Of a stretch of DNA of 64,000 bases, positions 48,101-59,317 are shown piece after piece. The notes under the pieces are model-generated. The model was given only the letters and a program-made list of their open reading frames with translations. It did no database searches and was not told the DNA's origin. The DNA is taken from contig QKWP01002031.1 in the NCBI GenBank assembly GCA_003550325.1, positions 5,222 to 69,221 of the forward strand. The letters are read 5' to 3'. Position numbers and translations under genes: made by a program. The stretch is from Gigaspora rosea. Lineage: Eukaryota > Glomeromycota > Glomeromycetes > Diversisporales > Gigasporaceae. The first letter of the stretch is position 1, and the number at the start of each line of letters is the position of its first letter.

Positions 48101-50006
48101 TCTTTGGTTATTTCAGGCCAATTAGGATTGCAAGTAACAGTTATAAAAAGATCTGGTTTACCAAATTCTCTTACAGTAGCCATAGCATCTTAATATAACT
48201 GTTGCATATATCATTTTGAACCAGTAAATGATGAAGGTAAAATAACTTTTTTGCTAATATTTAAAGGATTAACTTCATCATTATTAATGATATCTTCTAA
48301 TCCTTTATAAAATTCAGCTCTTAATTGTGGTTAATGTTCTTTACACCATCTCAAGTTATTTTGATCATATTTTGCATACTGATCAACAATATATTGCTGA
48401 AATAAGCGACCTGCAAGATGTAAAATATCATTAGGTTCTCTTATTTGTAATCCATGATATGCAAATTCTCTAATTGATACAGTTTTTTCTTTAGCTTGAA
48501 AAATATTAGGATTTAATAGTAAAGATTCTTCTAATTTATTATTATTAGAATTTAAATTAGCATTATTATCAGAAATGGTATTATGCAAAATTTCAGTATT
48601 CCATCCATATTCTCCTCTTGGAAAAAGAAGTGGATACTGTAAAGGATATAAGCACCATGTAATTCTGATATTCTTTGAAAATAACCCTGTTGTATAGTAA
48701 GAATAATATCTCTACCAGAGTCTATAGCATCATCGTCATTAATTATAGCTGCAATTTCTGAAGCAGTAGATTGATTATAATTTCTCATGTCATGACTATG
48801 AATAGAAGAAATTTTTAATCTCAAATTAGAATTAATTTGTGCCTGCTGTCCAGCATTTTGAAAGATTTGCACAAAAGGATTCACATGATTAAGTTCAATT
48901 TGAAGAGATCTCATTAAATTTAAATTTAAATTTGATGAGATTTGATTCCTCAATTCAAACTGAGTATCAAAATCACTATCATAGAAATATATTTGTAAAA
49001 ATCTAGGCAGCCCTAATGATGGTATTAAAGAGCTTATATTATGATATAAACCTTCTTGAATTCTAAAAATATAAGGTTTATCTACTGCTAAAATACTTCT
49101 ATCTACAGTTACATCTAAAGAAGTAAAAGCAAATGCAGAATTATAAGATCTCATATTTTGAATATATCTCTCACCAGTATTAATATCAGATCCAGTTAAT
49201 AACTCTAATATAGCTAGTAGAGGTGGTTCAAGCAATGCTAATTGAATCTTTCCATTATGACAACAAAATCCCAATGTTTCATTTTTCCATTTTAGAGCTT
49301 GACAATGATGACATCTAATATTCATATCACTAAGCCTATGCTGCCATTCACTAACATTAAAACCATCCTCTAATTCTAAATCAAATTCATCTAAACTACA
49401 TCTTGCAATATTTTTAGATTTGTTTATTCTTTGTGATGCATTTGCTGCTCTATGTTGTTAATATTGAACTCTATCTATTTCTCGTATTTGAATTTGTTGT
49501 TCTGCTGTTAATTGTTGTCGATGTTGTTGCTGTCTAATTCAATTTGTTCTCTTGTTGTAAATTTGGTGAGAAATCAAATGTTGTCGATTCAGAAAATGCT
49601 TCTGCCAATGTTGTTGAAATAAATGATTGTGATCCACCTGCTGCTAATATTGATTGTAAACTTGTTGGTGAAGATGTTGCTAAGGTTGTTAATGAAGGTG
49701 TTGATGAGGATGTTGCTGAGGTTGTTGTTGAAGTTGTTGTTGAGATAGTTGCTGGGGTTGTTATTGAGGTTGTTGTTGAAGTTGTTGTTAAAGTTGTTGC
49801 TAAAGGTGATATTGCAGATGTAGATATAGATGGTTCAACTATAGCATTTGGATTGGCTCTATACCATTTAGTAACAGCTTTTCTTTTTCGATTTAGTCTT
49901 AGTGATTTTTGTTTTTCTGTTTCTACAATTGGTAGTGATGGTTGTCTATAACTATCATTATTGGCATATGGGGTGGAGTTGGTAGTGTCTTGCGTTTTGG
50001 AGGCAT
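45167..50006 (-). pseudogene. Helitron Rep/helicase (RepHel), inactivated
   Basis: From MPPKRKTLPTPP at 50006 the frames run through a Ser/Thr-rich N-terminus, a C-x2-C/H-type RCHHCQALKW segment and the Helitron-like N domain. The rolling-circle Rep part follows, with FITVTCNPNWPEI, the HUH motif LPHAHVL and the two-Tyr motif KYLYKYVYKG. A Pif1-type helicase completes it, with Walker A GPGGTGKT (46480 region), Walker B WDEAP, and a C-terminal YVALSRVTSCENI near 45250. The chain is broken many times: frameshifts near 49965, 48590, 46270, 46050 and 45415, and stops near 49458, 48332, 48190, 47833, 46645 and 45350. The usual helicase motif GGDFRQ reads GGNFWQ. RepHel nicks and unwinds DNA for rolling-circle transposition; this copy could not make it. 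The plus-strand ORF at 49544-49951 is antisense to the Thr/Ser-rich part. Confidence 0.92.
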
Positions 50007-50029
50007 GTTTATATATAATTTTTTAATAA

Positions 50030-51430
50030 TTATATTAACTCTAAAATACTTAAAATAAAATAAAAAATTTAATATTAATAATTTTAAAATATCTATGCTT
50101 ACAAATTGATAATTTGCTATTTATAGTATTAACAATCTATATATATATTAATTAAATATAAAATATAAAAAATAAAATACAAATAAAAAAAATTTAAAAT
50201 CAATGATCTCATAGTGAGCTGAAAGATAAAGGCATATATAAAAAATATAAGCCAGCAGACTTAACAAGATAGTTATTCATCACATTCGTATGGCTAGAGC
50301 TTGCCAGAGGTTTTACTACTTATATTTACACTGTCTACAATCATATATAGATTTAAAATTCAAATAATATATATGCTAGCAAATTGCCAGTTTGCTATTC
50401 ACAGTATCAGCAACTACATATATATTAATTAAGAAATTATAAATAAAATATAGAATTAAAATAAGTGTAAAACAATATACCTTTTAAATAATAAATAATT
50501 AGAATTAATAAATAATATATAAATAAAAACAAATAAAAAAAACAAAATTTTACCTTGATTTTAAAAATAAATACAATACAATAAAAAATAAAAAATATAA
50601 AGCTAAAAATAAACAAATATATAATTATAATTAGTAAACAATATATAAAAAAAACAAATTTAACAATAAAATAAATTTTTTAAAATATAATTATAATCTG
50701 TAAATAAAACCAAATACATAAAAATATATGTATAATTAATAAATAAAACCAAACACATAAAAATATAATTATAATTAGTAAAGAAAAATATAATTAGTAA
50801 ATAGTAAATAAAACAAACACATAAAAATATAATTATAATTAGTAATTAAAAACAAATCCATACAAATATAAACATAATTAGTAATTAAAAACAAATATAT
50901 GAAAGATAATTATAATTAGTAAATAAAAACAAACACATTAAAATAAAATTATAATTAGTAATTAAAAAATATAATTAATTATTAATTAAAAACAAATACA
51001 TAAAAATATAAATATAATTAGTAATNAAAATAAAATTATAATTAGTAATTAAAAAATATAATTAATTATTAATTAAAAACAAATACATAAAAATATAAAT
51101 ATAATTAGTAATTAAAAAATATAATTAGTAATTAGTAATGAAAAGCAAATATATAAAAATATAAATATAATTAGTAATTAAAAACAAATATATAAAAATA
51201 TAATTATAATTAGTAAATAAAAAAACACATTATAATTAATAAAGAAATATAATTATAATTAGTAAAGAAAAACAAATCCATAAAAATATAATTATAATTA
51301 GTAAATAAGAACAAATATGTTAAAATATATAAATAAACAAATACATAAAAAAGCAAACCTTTTTATTTATGTTATACACAAAGTTTGTATCACCTAAAAA
51401 TAAAAATTTTAAAAATCCTAAAAATTTTTT
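50030..51430. repeat. AT-rich tandem array in Helitron 5' region
   Basis: Irregular repeats of about 30-35 bp with the core ATAATTATAATTAGTAAWTA and AAAACAAATA run through most of this stretch (strongest 50620-51330), with one ambiguous base near 51026. A matching array occurs in unit 2 (54490-55580). No gene. Confidence 0.85.
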
Positions 51431-52508
51431 AACGTATATATAAATGGGAGGAAGTGAGAGAGAGTGTAAATAAATTGAAATTTTAGGATATCGAAAATCA
51501 GGTGTATTTATAAAGGTTTATATTACACATAAAGATTGTATAACACAATATAAGCAGCCAAATAATACAACTATAGACTGTGTATAACGTTATACAATAT
51601 AAGATTGAGTAACAAAAATAGTATATAAATATACCAAACTTGATATTTGTGTAACATTACATAAAATAAAATTTGTATAACAGAAAATTTTTGCGAAAAC
51701 TATATAGCGAGACTTTGTATAACCCAAGTGCATAAAAAAAGTTACACAAATTATATAATTTACATGTAGTGTAACATTAAAAATGTAAACATATATAAAA
51801 ACATATAAAAACATATAAAATTCTTTTCAACCAATCATATTACACTATATAATATTATAAAAACAAGTGATATGCATGAATATGCATTCCAGTTACACTT
51901 GTGCATCTGGAACGCATACTATGTGACAGACACCTCTACTTTATATAAGTATAGACTAGGTAAAAACACCCGTTGCATTGTAGCGGTATCTAATTTTTAA
52001 ACATTTTTCGCTTTTAATTAACTGAACTTGGGTTAAATGAAACCAAGTGTGGTCAAATAAATTTGAGCTTGGTTCAAATAAATCTAATTTTGGTTCAATT
52101 ACCCGATCTTGGTTCAAATAAATACAATTTAGGTTCAATCCCGAGTTTGGTTAAAATAAACCCGATTTTGGATAAAAAGAACCTGATCAACCTTGGTGCA
52201 AATAAACCTAATTTTGGTTCAATTACCTGATCTTGGTTCAAATAAACACAATTTAGGTTCAATAACCCCAATTTTGGTTAAATAATATGATTTTAGCTTA
52301 AATAGACCTGAGTTTGGTTAAAATAACCCCGATTTTGGGTAAAAAAATCTTATCTTGGTTCAAAAATCCAGTTTTGGTTCAAATGAAACTAATTCAATAA
52401 TATATATGCTAGTTTGCTATTCATAGTATTAGAAACTATATATATTAATTAAAAAAATATATAAATAAAATATAAAATTAAACCAATATACCTTTTAAAT
52501 AATAAATA

Positions 52509-52863
52509 GAAAATTACTACAAATTACCACTGGTGATCATTACCGGTTATCTACAATGCATAAAACAAAATAAACAAAACAAACTAAATAAAAATTAAAT
52601 CTCTTTAATATTAGGGTAAGGGTGAGAACTGGGATGGGGCAGGGGGTATAGTTTATATCAAAATTTTATGAGGAATTTTTTTTTGTATAAAAAAAAGTAG
52701 TTTCATAGACAAAATTTTAGGTTAAAAGCAATTTTAGGAATTTTTTAAAAATTTTTTGTTTTTGTTACACAAAAATTGATCTACATGTTACACCTGATCC
52801 TAAATTTTAATTGGTAAATTGAGCACTAGTGATGATCACCGGTGGTGATAAATAGCAAACTTC
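52509..52863 (+). mobile_element. TA-flanked MITE, copy 1
   Basis: The ends GAAAATTACTACAAATTACC and GGTGATAAATAGCAAACTTC are bordered by TA. The inside has CACTGGTGATCAT / ATGATCACCGGTG inverted motifs and TTAGGGTAAGGGTGAGAACT. It matches 4854-5116 and, inverted, 52971-53314. Confidence 0.85.
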
Positions 52864-52970
52864 TAATAAATAATTTAAAATATAAATAAAAACAAATAAA
52901 AACTAAATTTTACTTTGATTTTAAAAAATAAATAAATATAATTATTATTAATAGTAAATAGAAGTTTGCT

Positions 52971-53314
52971 ATTTATCACACTGGTGATCATTACCGGTGT
53001 TCAATTTACCAATTAAAATTCAGGATCAGGTGTAACATGTAGATTAATTTTTGTATAACAAAAACAAAAAATTTTTAAAAAATTCCTAAAATTGCTTCTA
53101 ACCTAAAATTTTGCCTATGAAACTACTTTTTTTTATACAAAAAAAAAATTCCTCATAAAATTTTAATATAAACTATACCCCCTGTCCCATCCCAGTTCTC
53201 ACACTTACCCTAATATTAAAGAGATTTAATTTTTATTTAGTTTGTTTTGTTTATTTTGTTTTATATATTGTAGATCACCAGTGATGATCACTAGTGGTGA
53301 TTTTAGTAATTTTC
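52971..53314 (-). mobile_element. TA-flanked MITE, copy 2, inverted
   Basis: This is the same family as the previous copy in opposite orientation, 107 bp away, with TA on both sides (52969-52970 and 53315-53316). The pair forms a large inverted repeat of about 350-bp arms. Confidence 0.85.
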
Positions 53315-53358
53315 TAGTAAATAATATATAAAAAAAAGAAATATACAAAAACAATATA

Positions 53359-54001
53359 TCCCTTAGATTGTAGTAGAACACAGGCAAATTTGCCTGCGTT
53401 TTTGCATTTTTTTAGCTCTGATTTACTTTTTTAAAATACTAAAATAATTAAATAAAACTTTGTACAATTATATTTGAAAATAAGGATTACTTTTTTGCAA
53501 AATTAGTTTTTATATTATAAGAAAATAAATTATAGTTACATATAAGCTGAAAATAGATAATTTTAAGAAAAAATTTTTTTAAAAAATTTTATTACAATTT
53601 TTCTGTGATCTTATTTAGTTTTAGTTTTAGAACTATAGTTCTTAAGACAATATTGTAGTTTATATAAAGGATGACAACTTTCATTATTGCAACTTTAATG
53701 ATTTACTTGTAAAAATTAAGACTTGTATTAGAAGTAAAGATTTTTTTTATAGACGGGAACATATAAAATTTGAAAAAATCTAAAAAAAAATTTTAATAGT
53801 AAAAATGCCAATACAAGAACTTTAAACATTTATTATATTAAAGTTTTCTAATGATTTTAAAAAAATTTTATAACAAAGTTACTAAAACAAAACTTAAAGA
53901 ATATTTTTTACTTAGAAAAGATATGGCTAAAATCAATATTTAAAATTTTATTAAAAATTTTAAAAACGCAGGCAAATTTGCCTGTGTTACAATCTAAGAG
54001 A
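53359..54001. mobile_element. 643-bp MITE with AGGCAAATTTGCCT ends, TA TSD
   Basis: TCCCTTAGATTGTAG...ACACAGGCAAATTTGCCTGC at the left is inverted at the right (GCAGGCAAATTTGCCTGTGT...CAATCTAAGAGA). TA lies on both sides. A nearly identical copy is at 58576-59220. It is inserted exactly at the 5' junction of the SINE that follows. Confidence 0.9.
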
Positions 54002-54003
54002 TA

Positions 54004-54497
54004 ACCTCTGGGTCGATAGCATAGTGGTTATGCTCCAAGGTTGCAAGTCGCAAGGTTGCTGGTTCAAATCCGCTTTGCGGCAATTTGAATTTGATAGTTA
54101 GAACCCCGATTTGGAATAACCGAAGTCACAAGACATAATGTAAGGTCCAAATTCTGATCACAAGATACTGCATAAACTTGTAGTGCTGCAGTTCCGGTTA
54201 TAGGCAGGACAATAATACCAATGGAGAGGAAGGTAGAAAGTTACCAGTCTCCGAGTGGGAGTCAAACAAACAAGCCGGTGCCCCTCAGCCATGGATGGGT
54301 AAAGCCGTCGAGGTCGTTGTACTAGCTACGGAGAAACGATATCAGATTTGAAACACTGTAGGAAGAGGAACTCGAGACATTGTAGGAATTTAATAGTAAT
54401 GCCCTGACCCCAAGTGTTGGCCGTGGTAAATGCATAATGTACCAATATTCGACCGGGCAATATGGATACAGTAGGAGGGAAAAAAAAAACAAAAAAA
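54004..54497 (+). mobile_element. tRNA-derived SINE (about 490 bp)
   Basis: The 5' part has a Pol III A box (TAGCATAGTGG, 54017-54027) and B box (GGTTCAAATCC, 54061-54071) at tRNA-like spacing. It is followed by a unique, less AT-rich body of about 400 bp and an A-rich tail from about 54480. The 14-mer ACAAAAACAATATA lies after the tail (54498-54511) and also before the adjoining MITE (53345-53358), consistent with a SINE TSD later separated by the MITE. Non-coding; mobilised by a partner LINE not present here. Confidence 0.85.
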
Positions 54498-54499
54498 AC

Positions 54500-55580
54500 A
54501 AAAACAATATATAAAAATAAAAATATAATCTATTAAATTTTATAATTAAAAACAAATATATAAAAATATAATTATAATTAGTAAATAAAAACAAACACAT
54601 AAAACTATAGTTATAATTAGTAAATAAAACAAATATGCAAAAATATAATTATAATTAGTAAATAAAAACAAACAAATAAAATTATAATTAGTAATTAAAA
54701 ACAAACATGTAAAAATATAATTATAATTAGTAATTAAAAACAAATACATAAAAATATAAATATAATTAGTATTTAAAAACAAATATGTAAAATATAATTG
54801 TAATTAGTAAATAAAAACAAACACGTAAAAATATAATTATAATTAGTAATTAAAAAATATAATATATCAGAGTGAAACTCGCGCTGGATTCTAGTAAAAC
54901 CAGCTTTGATCGTAGGGTTAGGATGAAATCTGCGTTTTATTATGTTTTTTATTATAGAAAAGTGGATTTCACCCTTATGTGATCTGCATAACAAATTTAA
55001 CCAAAATTCAACGCGGGTTTTACCCTATCGTAATATAATTAGCTATTAGTAATTAAAAGCAAATATATAAAAATATAAATATAATTAGTAATTAAAAACA
55101 AACTAATATGTAAAAATATAATTATAATTAGTAAATAAAAACAAACAAATAAAAATAAAATTATAATTAGTAATAAAAAACAAATATGTAAAAATATAAT
55201 TATAATTAGTAATTAAAAACAAATACATAAAAATGTAAATATAATTAGTATTTAACAACAAATATGTAAAATATAATTGTAATTAGTAAATAAAAACAAA
55301 TACGTAAAAATATAATTGTAAATATAATTGGTAATTAAAACAAATATATAAAATATAATTGTAATTAATAAATAAAAACAAACACATAAAAATATAATTG
55401 TAAATCTAATTAGTAATTAAAAACAAATATATAAATTAATTAATAAATAAAAACTAATATGTAAAAATATAATTATAATTAGTAATTAAAAAATATAATT
55501 AGTAATTAGTAATTAAAAGCAAATATAATTAGTAAATAAAAAAACACGTAAAATATAATTATAATTAGTATATCATATAT
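54500..55580. repeat. AT-rich tandem array in unit 2
   Basis: This is the same irregular 30-35-bp repeats as 50030-51430 (AATTATAATTAGTAA and AAAACAAATATGTAAAA), interrupted by a MITE at 54870-55025. Minus ORFs here are Tyr/Phe/Leu repeat artefacts. Confidence 0.85.
54870..55025. mobile_element. Relative of the 13435 MITE, inverted
   Basis: The ends AGAGTGAAACTCGCGCTG and CAACGCGGGTTTTACCCT are inverted repeats. The centre (GCGTTTTATTATGTTTTTTA) is the reverse complement of the 13435 element's centre. Confidence 0.75.
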
Positions 55581-55984
55581 ATAAATAAGAGGAAATAAGA
55601 GAGAGTGTGAGTGAATTAAAATTTTAGGACGTTGAAAATCAGGTGTATTTATAAAGTTTTATGTTACATATAAAAATTGTGTAACATGCTATAAGCAGAC
55701 AAATAGTACAAATATAGAATATGTACAATGTTATACAATATAAGATTGTATAACAAAAAATAGTATAAAACATACCAAATCTAATAATTGTGTAACATTA
55801 CACAAAATAAATTTTGTGTAACAAAAATATTTTTGTGAAAACTATATACCAAGACTTTGTATAACTCAAGTGTATAAAAAGTTACACGAAGTATATAATT
55901 TATATGTAGTATAACATTAAAAGCATAAAAAACGTATAAATCATATAAAAATATATAAAACTATATAAAAATATGGGAAAATTA

Positions 55985-56325
55985 TTATAGTACTATAGCA
56001 CTACAGTGCTACCCTATATGTAATAAACAAAATTGGTGTAACAAGTAAATCAAAACAACCTTTAACAAAACAAAATAAAATTTCTTTAATATTAGGGTAA
56101 GGGTAAAGATAATAAGTTAGAGTTAGATAGTGTTTATAGTAAAATTTTGCAAGGAATTTTTTTTATTAGAGCCCAAAAGATAGTTTTTTAGACCAAATTT
56201 AAAGATATTATTAATTTTTTAAAAATTTCTTTATTTTTGTTACACAAATCTGATTTACATGTTACACCTGATCTTAAATTTTAATTGGTTAAAATGCCCT
56301 AGCACTAAGCACTATAAATTAAAAC
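55985..56325. mobile_element. Small MITE sharing TTAGGGTAAGGGTAA core
   Basis: TATAGTACTATAGCACTA at the left and TAGCACTAAGCACTATA at the right are imperfect inverted ends. The interior (about 56080-56290) is related to the 52509 family, including TTACACCTGATCYTAAATTT, so it seems a divergent member with different ends. Confidence 0.55.
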
Positions 56326-56477
56326 CCTAAAAATATATAAATTTATATTGTTCAATTATATAATACTTATAAAAACTATATAAAACATATGATATGTATG
56401 AATATGCGTTCCAGTTATACATGTGCATCTGGAATGCATACTATGTGACAGACAACTGTACTTTATATAAGTATAGA

Positions 56478-58216
56478 CTAGGTCTCAACACCCGCTGCAT
56501 TGTAGCGGCATCAAATTTTTAAACGCTTTTTGAAATAAATCCGATATGGGTCAAATAAACCCAATCTTGGTTCGATTTTGGTTCAACAACCTGATATTAA
56601 ATAGACCCGGATCTGGTTTAAAAAGAACCCAATCTTGGTTCAAAACCCCAGTTTAGGTACAAATGTAAACCAAGTTTGCTTCAAAAAGACCCGACTTGTG
56701 TTCAAATCAAATAAGTTACAAAAAAAAATCATGTAACATTTATACATAGTCATGCTACACAACCTACAAATTAATAAACTTTGTTACAAATCATATTACA
56801 ATAGTAGATAGGACGATCCTACTCATAACAGGCTGTTATACAATTTATCTATCTGTAAAAGCTCTATTTCTTACTCGAGATTTTACTAAGACAACCGTGT
56901 TGCACTCTTAACAAAAAATAATTTTCTTGCAATTCTATATAATTTTTAATATTTTTTTAATTTTAATTTTATATTAATAATATTAATATAAATAAAAAAA
57001 CATATAAAACTATATAAATTTATATTGTTTAATTATATAATACTTATAAAAACTCATACAACTCTTTCCAACGATCCCTCGTACCAAACTTCCCACAAAA
57101 ATCGAACTACGAAAAACTATACAGTTAACATATTTAATACAACAAAACTTCACCAAAGCTGCTGTCAGGTACAAAGACCATTCACTGGATGTTCTGCACT
57201 ATGAAATAGAGATGAAAAAGACTTGCAGACTTTTAAACGAGGCATCTTGGCGGGCTTTGGTACTATTGAGCGAAGAAGTAGTAGAGCAACTCTGGAGTTC
57301 TGTCAAGTCCTGTGGATATGAATATAGAAGCAAAGGCCTGGTTAGATATATTATTCAGTATAGCATAACTCTTACTTTCTTTTCGGGTTTGGAAAATTTT
57401 TCTTTGGTGTCAACGGCTCCCCAAAAATTACAAAAAGTGGCCATTTCAGCGTACCCCCTCCAAAAGATCGGCAGTGTTTACTCTGTCCCAATTAGAAAGG
57501 CACCTACTATTTCGGATTCAAGGTCACGAGGATATTTTGGAAACAAAACAAACAATAAATAACACGTGAGGTTTTTCAGAAAAACTGCTAGAGGAATTTT
57601 TACATAGTTTTCTTTTCTTTTTTTCATATTATATGTATGTCCGACCACTTTTTTTTTCTTTCGCTTTTTTCATCTTGTCCATTTATTTTAGGTTTTTCGT
57701 TTAGGATGTGTAGATTTCCCCAATTTTTATCTTCCTTTTTTTTACTTTCCCCTTATACACCTTCATATACTTTGTTTTTTTTTTTATTTTTCTTGTTAGT
57801 CGCAGTTAGTTTTGTATAACTCTTCTGCCAGGATCTAGGTGGAAAAAGTTTGAAAGAAATTAGATGAGATGGACGAGCTAATAGATCTTTGTCAGTGAGC
57901 TGTATCCTGAGGCCATTAGGTACAACGGGTATAGTGAGATATTATCTATCCTTGGCAGGTCGCAGTTAAGTGCCTACGGTAACTGGTCAAGTTATAGTTT
58001 TATTTTCAGATCAATAGATCGAACCATAGTAATAGCATTTGCATATGTAACTGTAGTTTTTATAATAAACATAACCAGACCACCTAGTTAATTAAAAAAA
58101 AATACTTATAAAAACTATATAAAACATATGATATGCATGATTATGCATTCCAGTTACACTTGTGCATCTGGAATGCATACTATTTGACAGACAACTCTAC
58201 TTTATATAAGTATAGA
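56478..58216 (-). mobile_element. Helitron unit 3 (non-autonomous) with retroposon insert
   Basis: It begins CTAGGTCTCAACACCCGCTG with the hairpin and ends TATAAGTATAGA at 58216, abutting unit 4. Without the 1.05-kb insertion it would be about 0.7 kb, like units 5 and 8. It carries the shared block with ACGATCCTACTCATAACAGG. Confidence 0.88.
57055..58100 (+). mobile_element. 1.05-kb retroposon with A-tail and 16-bp TSD
   Basis: AATACTTATAAAAACT occurs exactly before (57039-57054) and after (58101-58116) the insertion, and the 3' end is a short A tail. Other units show the uninterrupted sequence at this site (for example around 56369-56400). This is target-primed reverse transcription style insertion. 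A 116-codon frame (57212-57562) shares KVAISAYPLQKI and RKAPTISD with the 43797 ORF. No reverse transcriptase is present, so it is non-autonomous. Whether the ORF is translated is unknown. A T-rich stretch at 57600-57800 is low complexity. Confidence 0.88.
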
Positions 58217-59317
58217 CTAGGTCAAAACACCCGCTGCATTGCAGCAGTATCAAATTTTTAAACGCTTTTCGCTTTTAATTTAAATAAATCCGATATGGGT
58301 CAAATCAACCCGATCTTGGTTCAAATAAACTTGATTGTGGTTCAACAACCCAATATTAAATAGACCTGGGTCTGGTTTAAAAATTTCTAACTCGAGATTT
58401 TACTAAGACAACCCATGTTGCACTCTTAACAAAAAATGATTTTCTCGCAATTCTGTATAATTTTAATATTTTTTTAATTTTAATTTTATATTAATATAAA
58501 TAAAAAAATATATAAAACTATATAAAAATATATAAATTTATATTGTTTAATTATATAATACTTATAAAAACTATATCTCTTAGATTGTAGTAGAACACAA
58601 GCAAATTTGCCTGCATTTTTGCATTTTTTTAGCTCTGATTTACTTTTTTAAAATGCTAAAATAATTAAATAAAACTTTGTACAATTATATTTGAAAATAA
58701 GGATTACTTTTTTGCAAAATTAGGTTTTATATTATAAGAAAATAAATTATAGTTACATATAAGCTGAAAATAGATAATTTTAAGAAAAAATTTTTTTAAA
58801 AAATTTTATTACAATTTTTCTGCGATCTTATTTAGTTTTAGTTTTAGAACTATAGTTCTTAAGACAATATTGTAGTTTATATAAAGGATGACAACTTTCA
58901 TTATTGCAACTTTAATGATTTACTTGTAAAAATTAAGACTTGTATTAGAAGTAAAGATTTTTTTTATAGATGGGAACATATAAAATTTGAAAAAATCTAA
59001 AGAAAAATTTTTAATAGTAAAAATGCCAATACAAGAATTTTAAATATTTATTATATTAAAGTTTTCTAATGATTTTAAAAAAAATTTATAACAAAGTTAC
59101 TAAAACAAAACTCAAGGAATATTTTTTACTTAGAAAAGATATGGCTAAAATCAATAGTTAAAATTTTATTAAAAATTTTCAAATACGCAGGCAAATTTGC
59201 CTGTGTTATAATCTAAGGGATAAAACATATGATATGCATGAATATGCGTTCCAGTTACACTTGTGCATTCAGAACGCATACTATGTGACAGACAACTGTA
59301 CTTTATATAAGTATAGA
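58217..59317 (-). mobile_element. Helitron unit 4 (non-autonomous) with MITE insert
   Basis: It starts CTAGGTCAAAACACCCGCTG, ends ACTTTATATAAGTATAGA and abuts unit 5. Removing the 645-bp MITE leaves about 456 bp. The ACGATCCTACTCATAACAGG block is missing, although the GACAACCC...TTGCACTCTTAAC part remains. Confidence 0.88.
58576..59220. mobile_element. MITE, second copy of the 53359 family
   Basis: TCTCTTAGATTGTAGTAGAA...GGCAAATTTGCC at the left and GGCAAATTTGCC...ATAATCTAAGGGA at the right, with TA on both sides. Very similar over its whole length to 53359-54001. It splits the CTATATAAAACATATG site that is intact in units 2, 3 and 8. Confidence 0.9.

Larger units (their letters stand above)
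43490..51955 (-). mobile_element. Helitron unit 1 (8.5 kb, carries decayed RepHel)
   Basis: Read on the minus strand, the element starts TCTATACTTATATAAAGTAG at 51955. It ends with a hairpin (CCGCTGCAATGCAGCGG), ten bases, then CTAG at 43490-43493, followed by a host T. TC at the 5' end and a hairpin plus CTRR at the 3' end are the Helitron signature. A second hairpin (GCATTCCAG...CTGGAACGC) lies just inside the 5' end. Order along the minus strand: AT-repeat array, RepHel pseudogene, two copies of a conserved 100-bp block, an inserted retroposon-like segment, a poly-AAAAAT tract, and the 3' end. Its right border directly abuts unit 2. Confidence 0.9.
51956..56477 (-). mobile_element. Helitron unit 2 (4.5 kb, non-autonomous)
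   Basis: It lies between CTAG at 51956-51959 (hairpin half CCGTTGCATTGTAGCGG) and the TATAGA end at 56472-56477. Its 5' third matches unit 1, including GAGAGAGTGT and AATCAGGTGTATTTATAAAG. It lacks RepHel. Its 3' part has TTGGTTCAAATAAACC-type repeats (52020-52390). It carries two MITEs in opposite orientation, a third MITE, a SINE and a fourth small MITE. Confidence 0.85.

Noticed and set aside
49544..49951. 135-residue Val-rich plus-strand ORF
   Set aside because: It is the antisense of the Thr/Ser-rich N-terminal part of the minus-strand Helitron RepHel.
54322..54994. Overlapping Tyr/Leu-rich minus ORFs
   Set aside because: They run through the SINE and the AT-rich tandem array and repeat a YNYIF unit with array periodicity.
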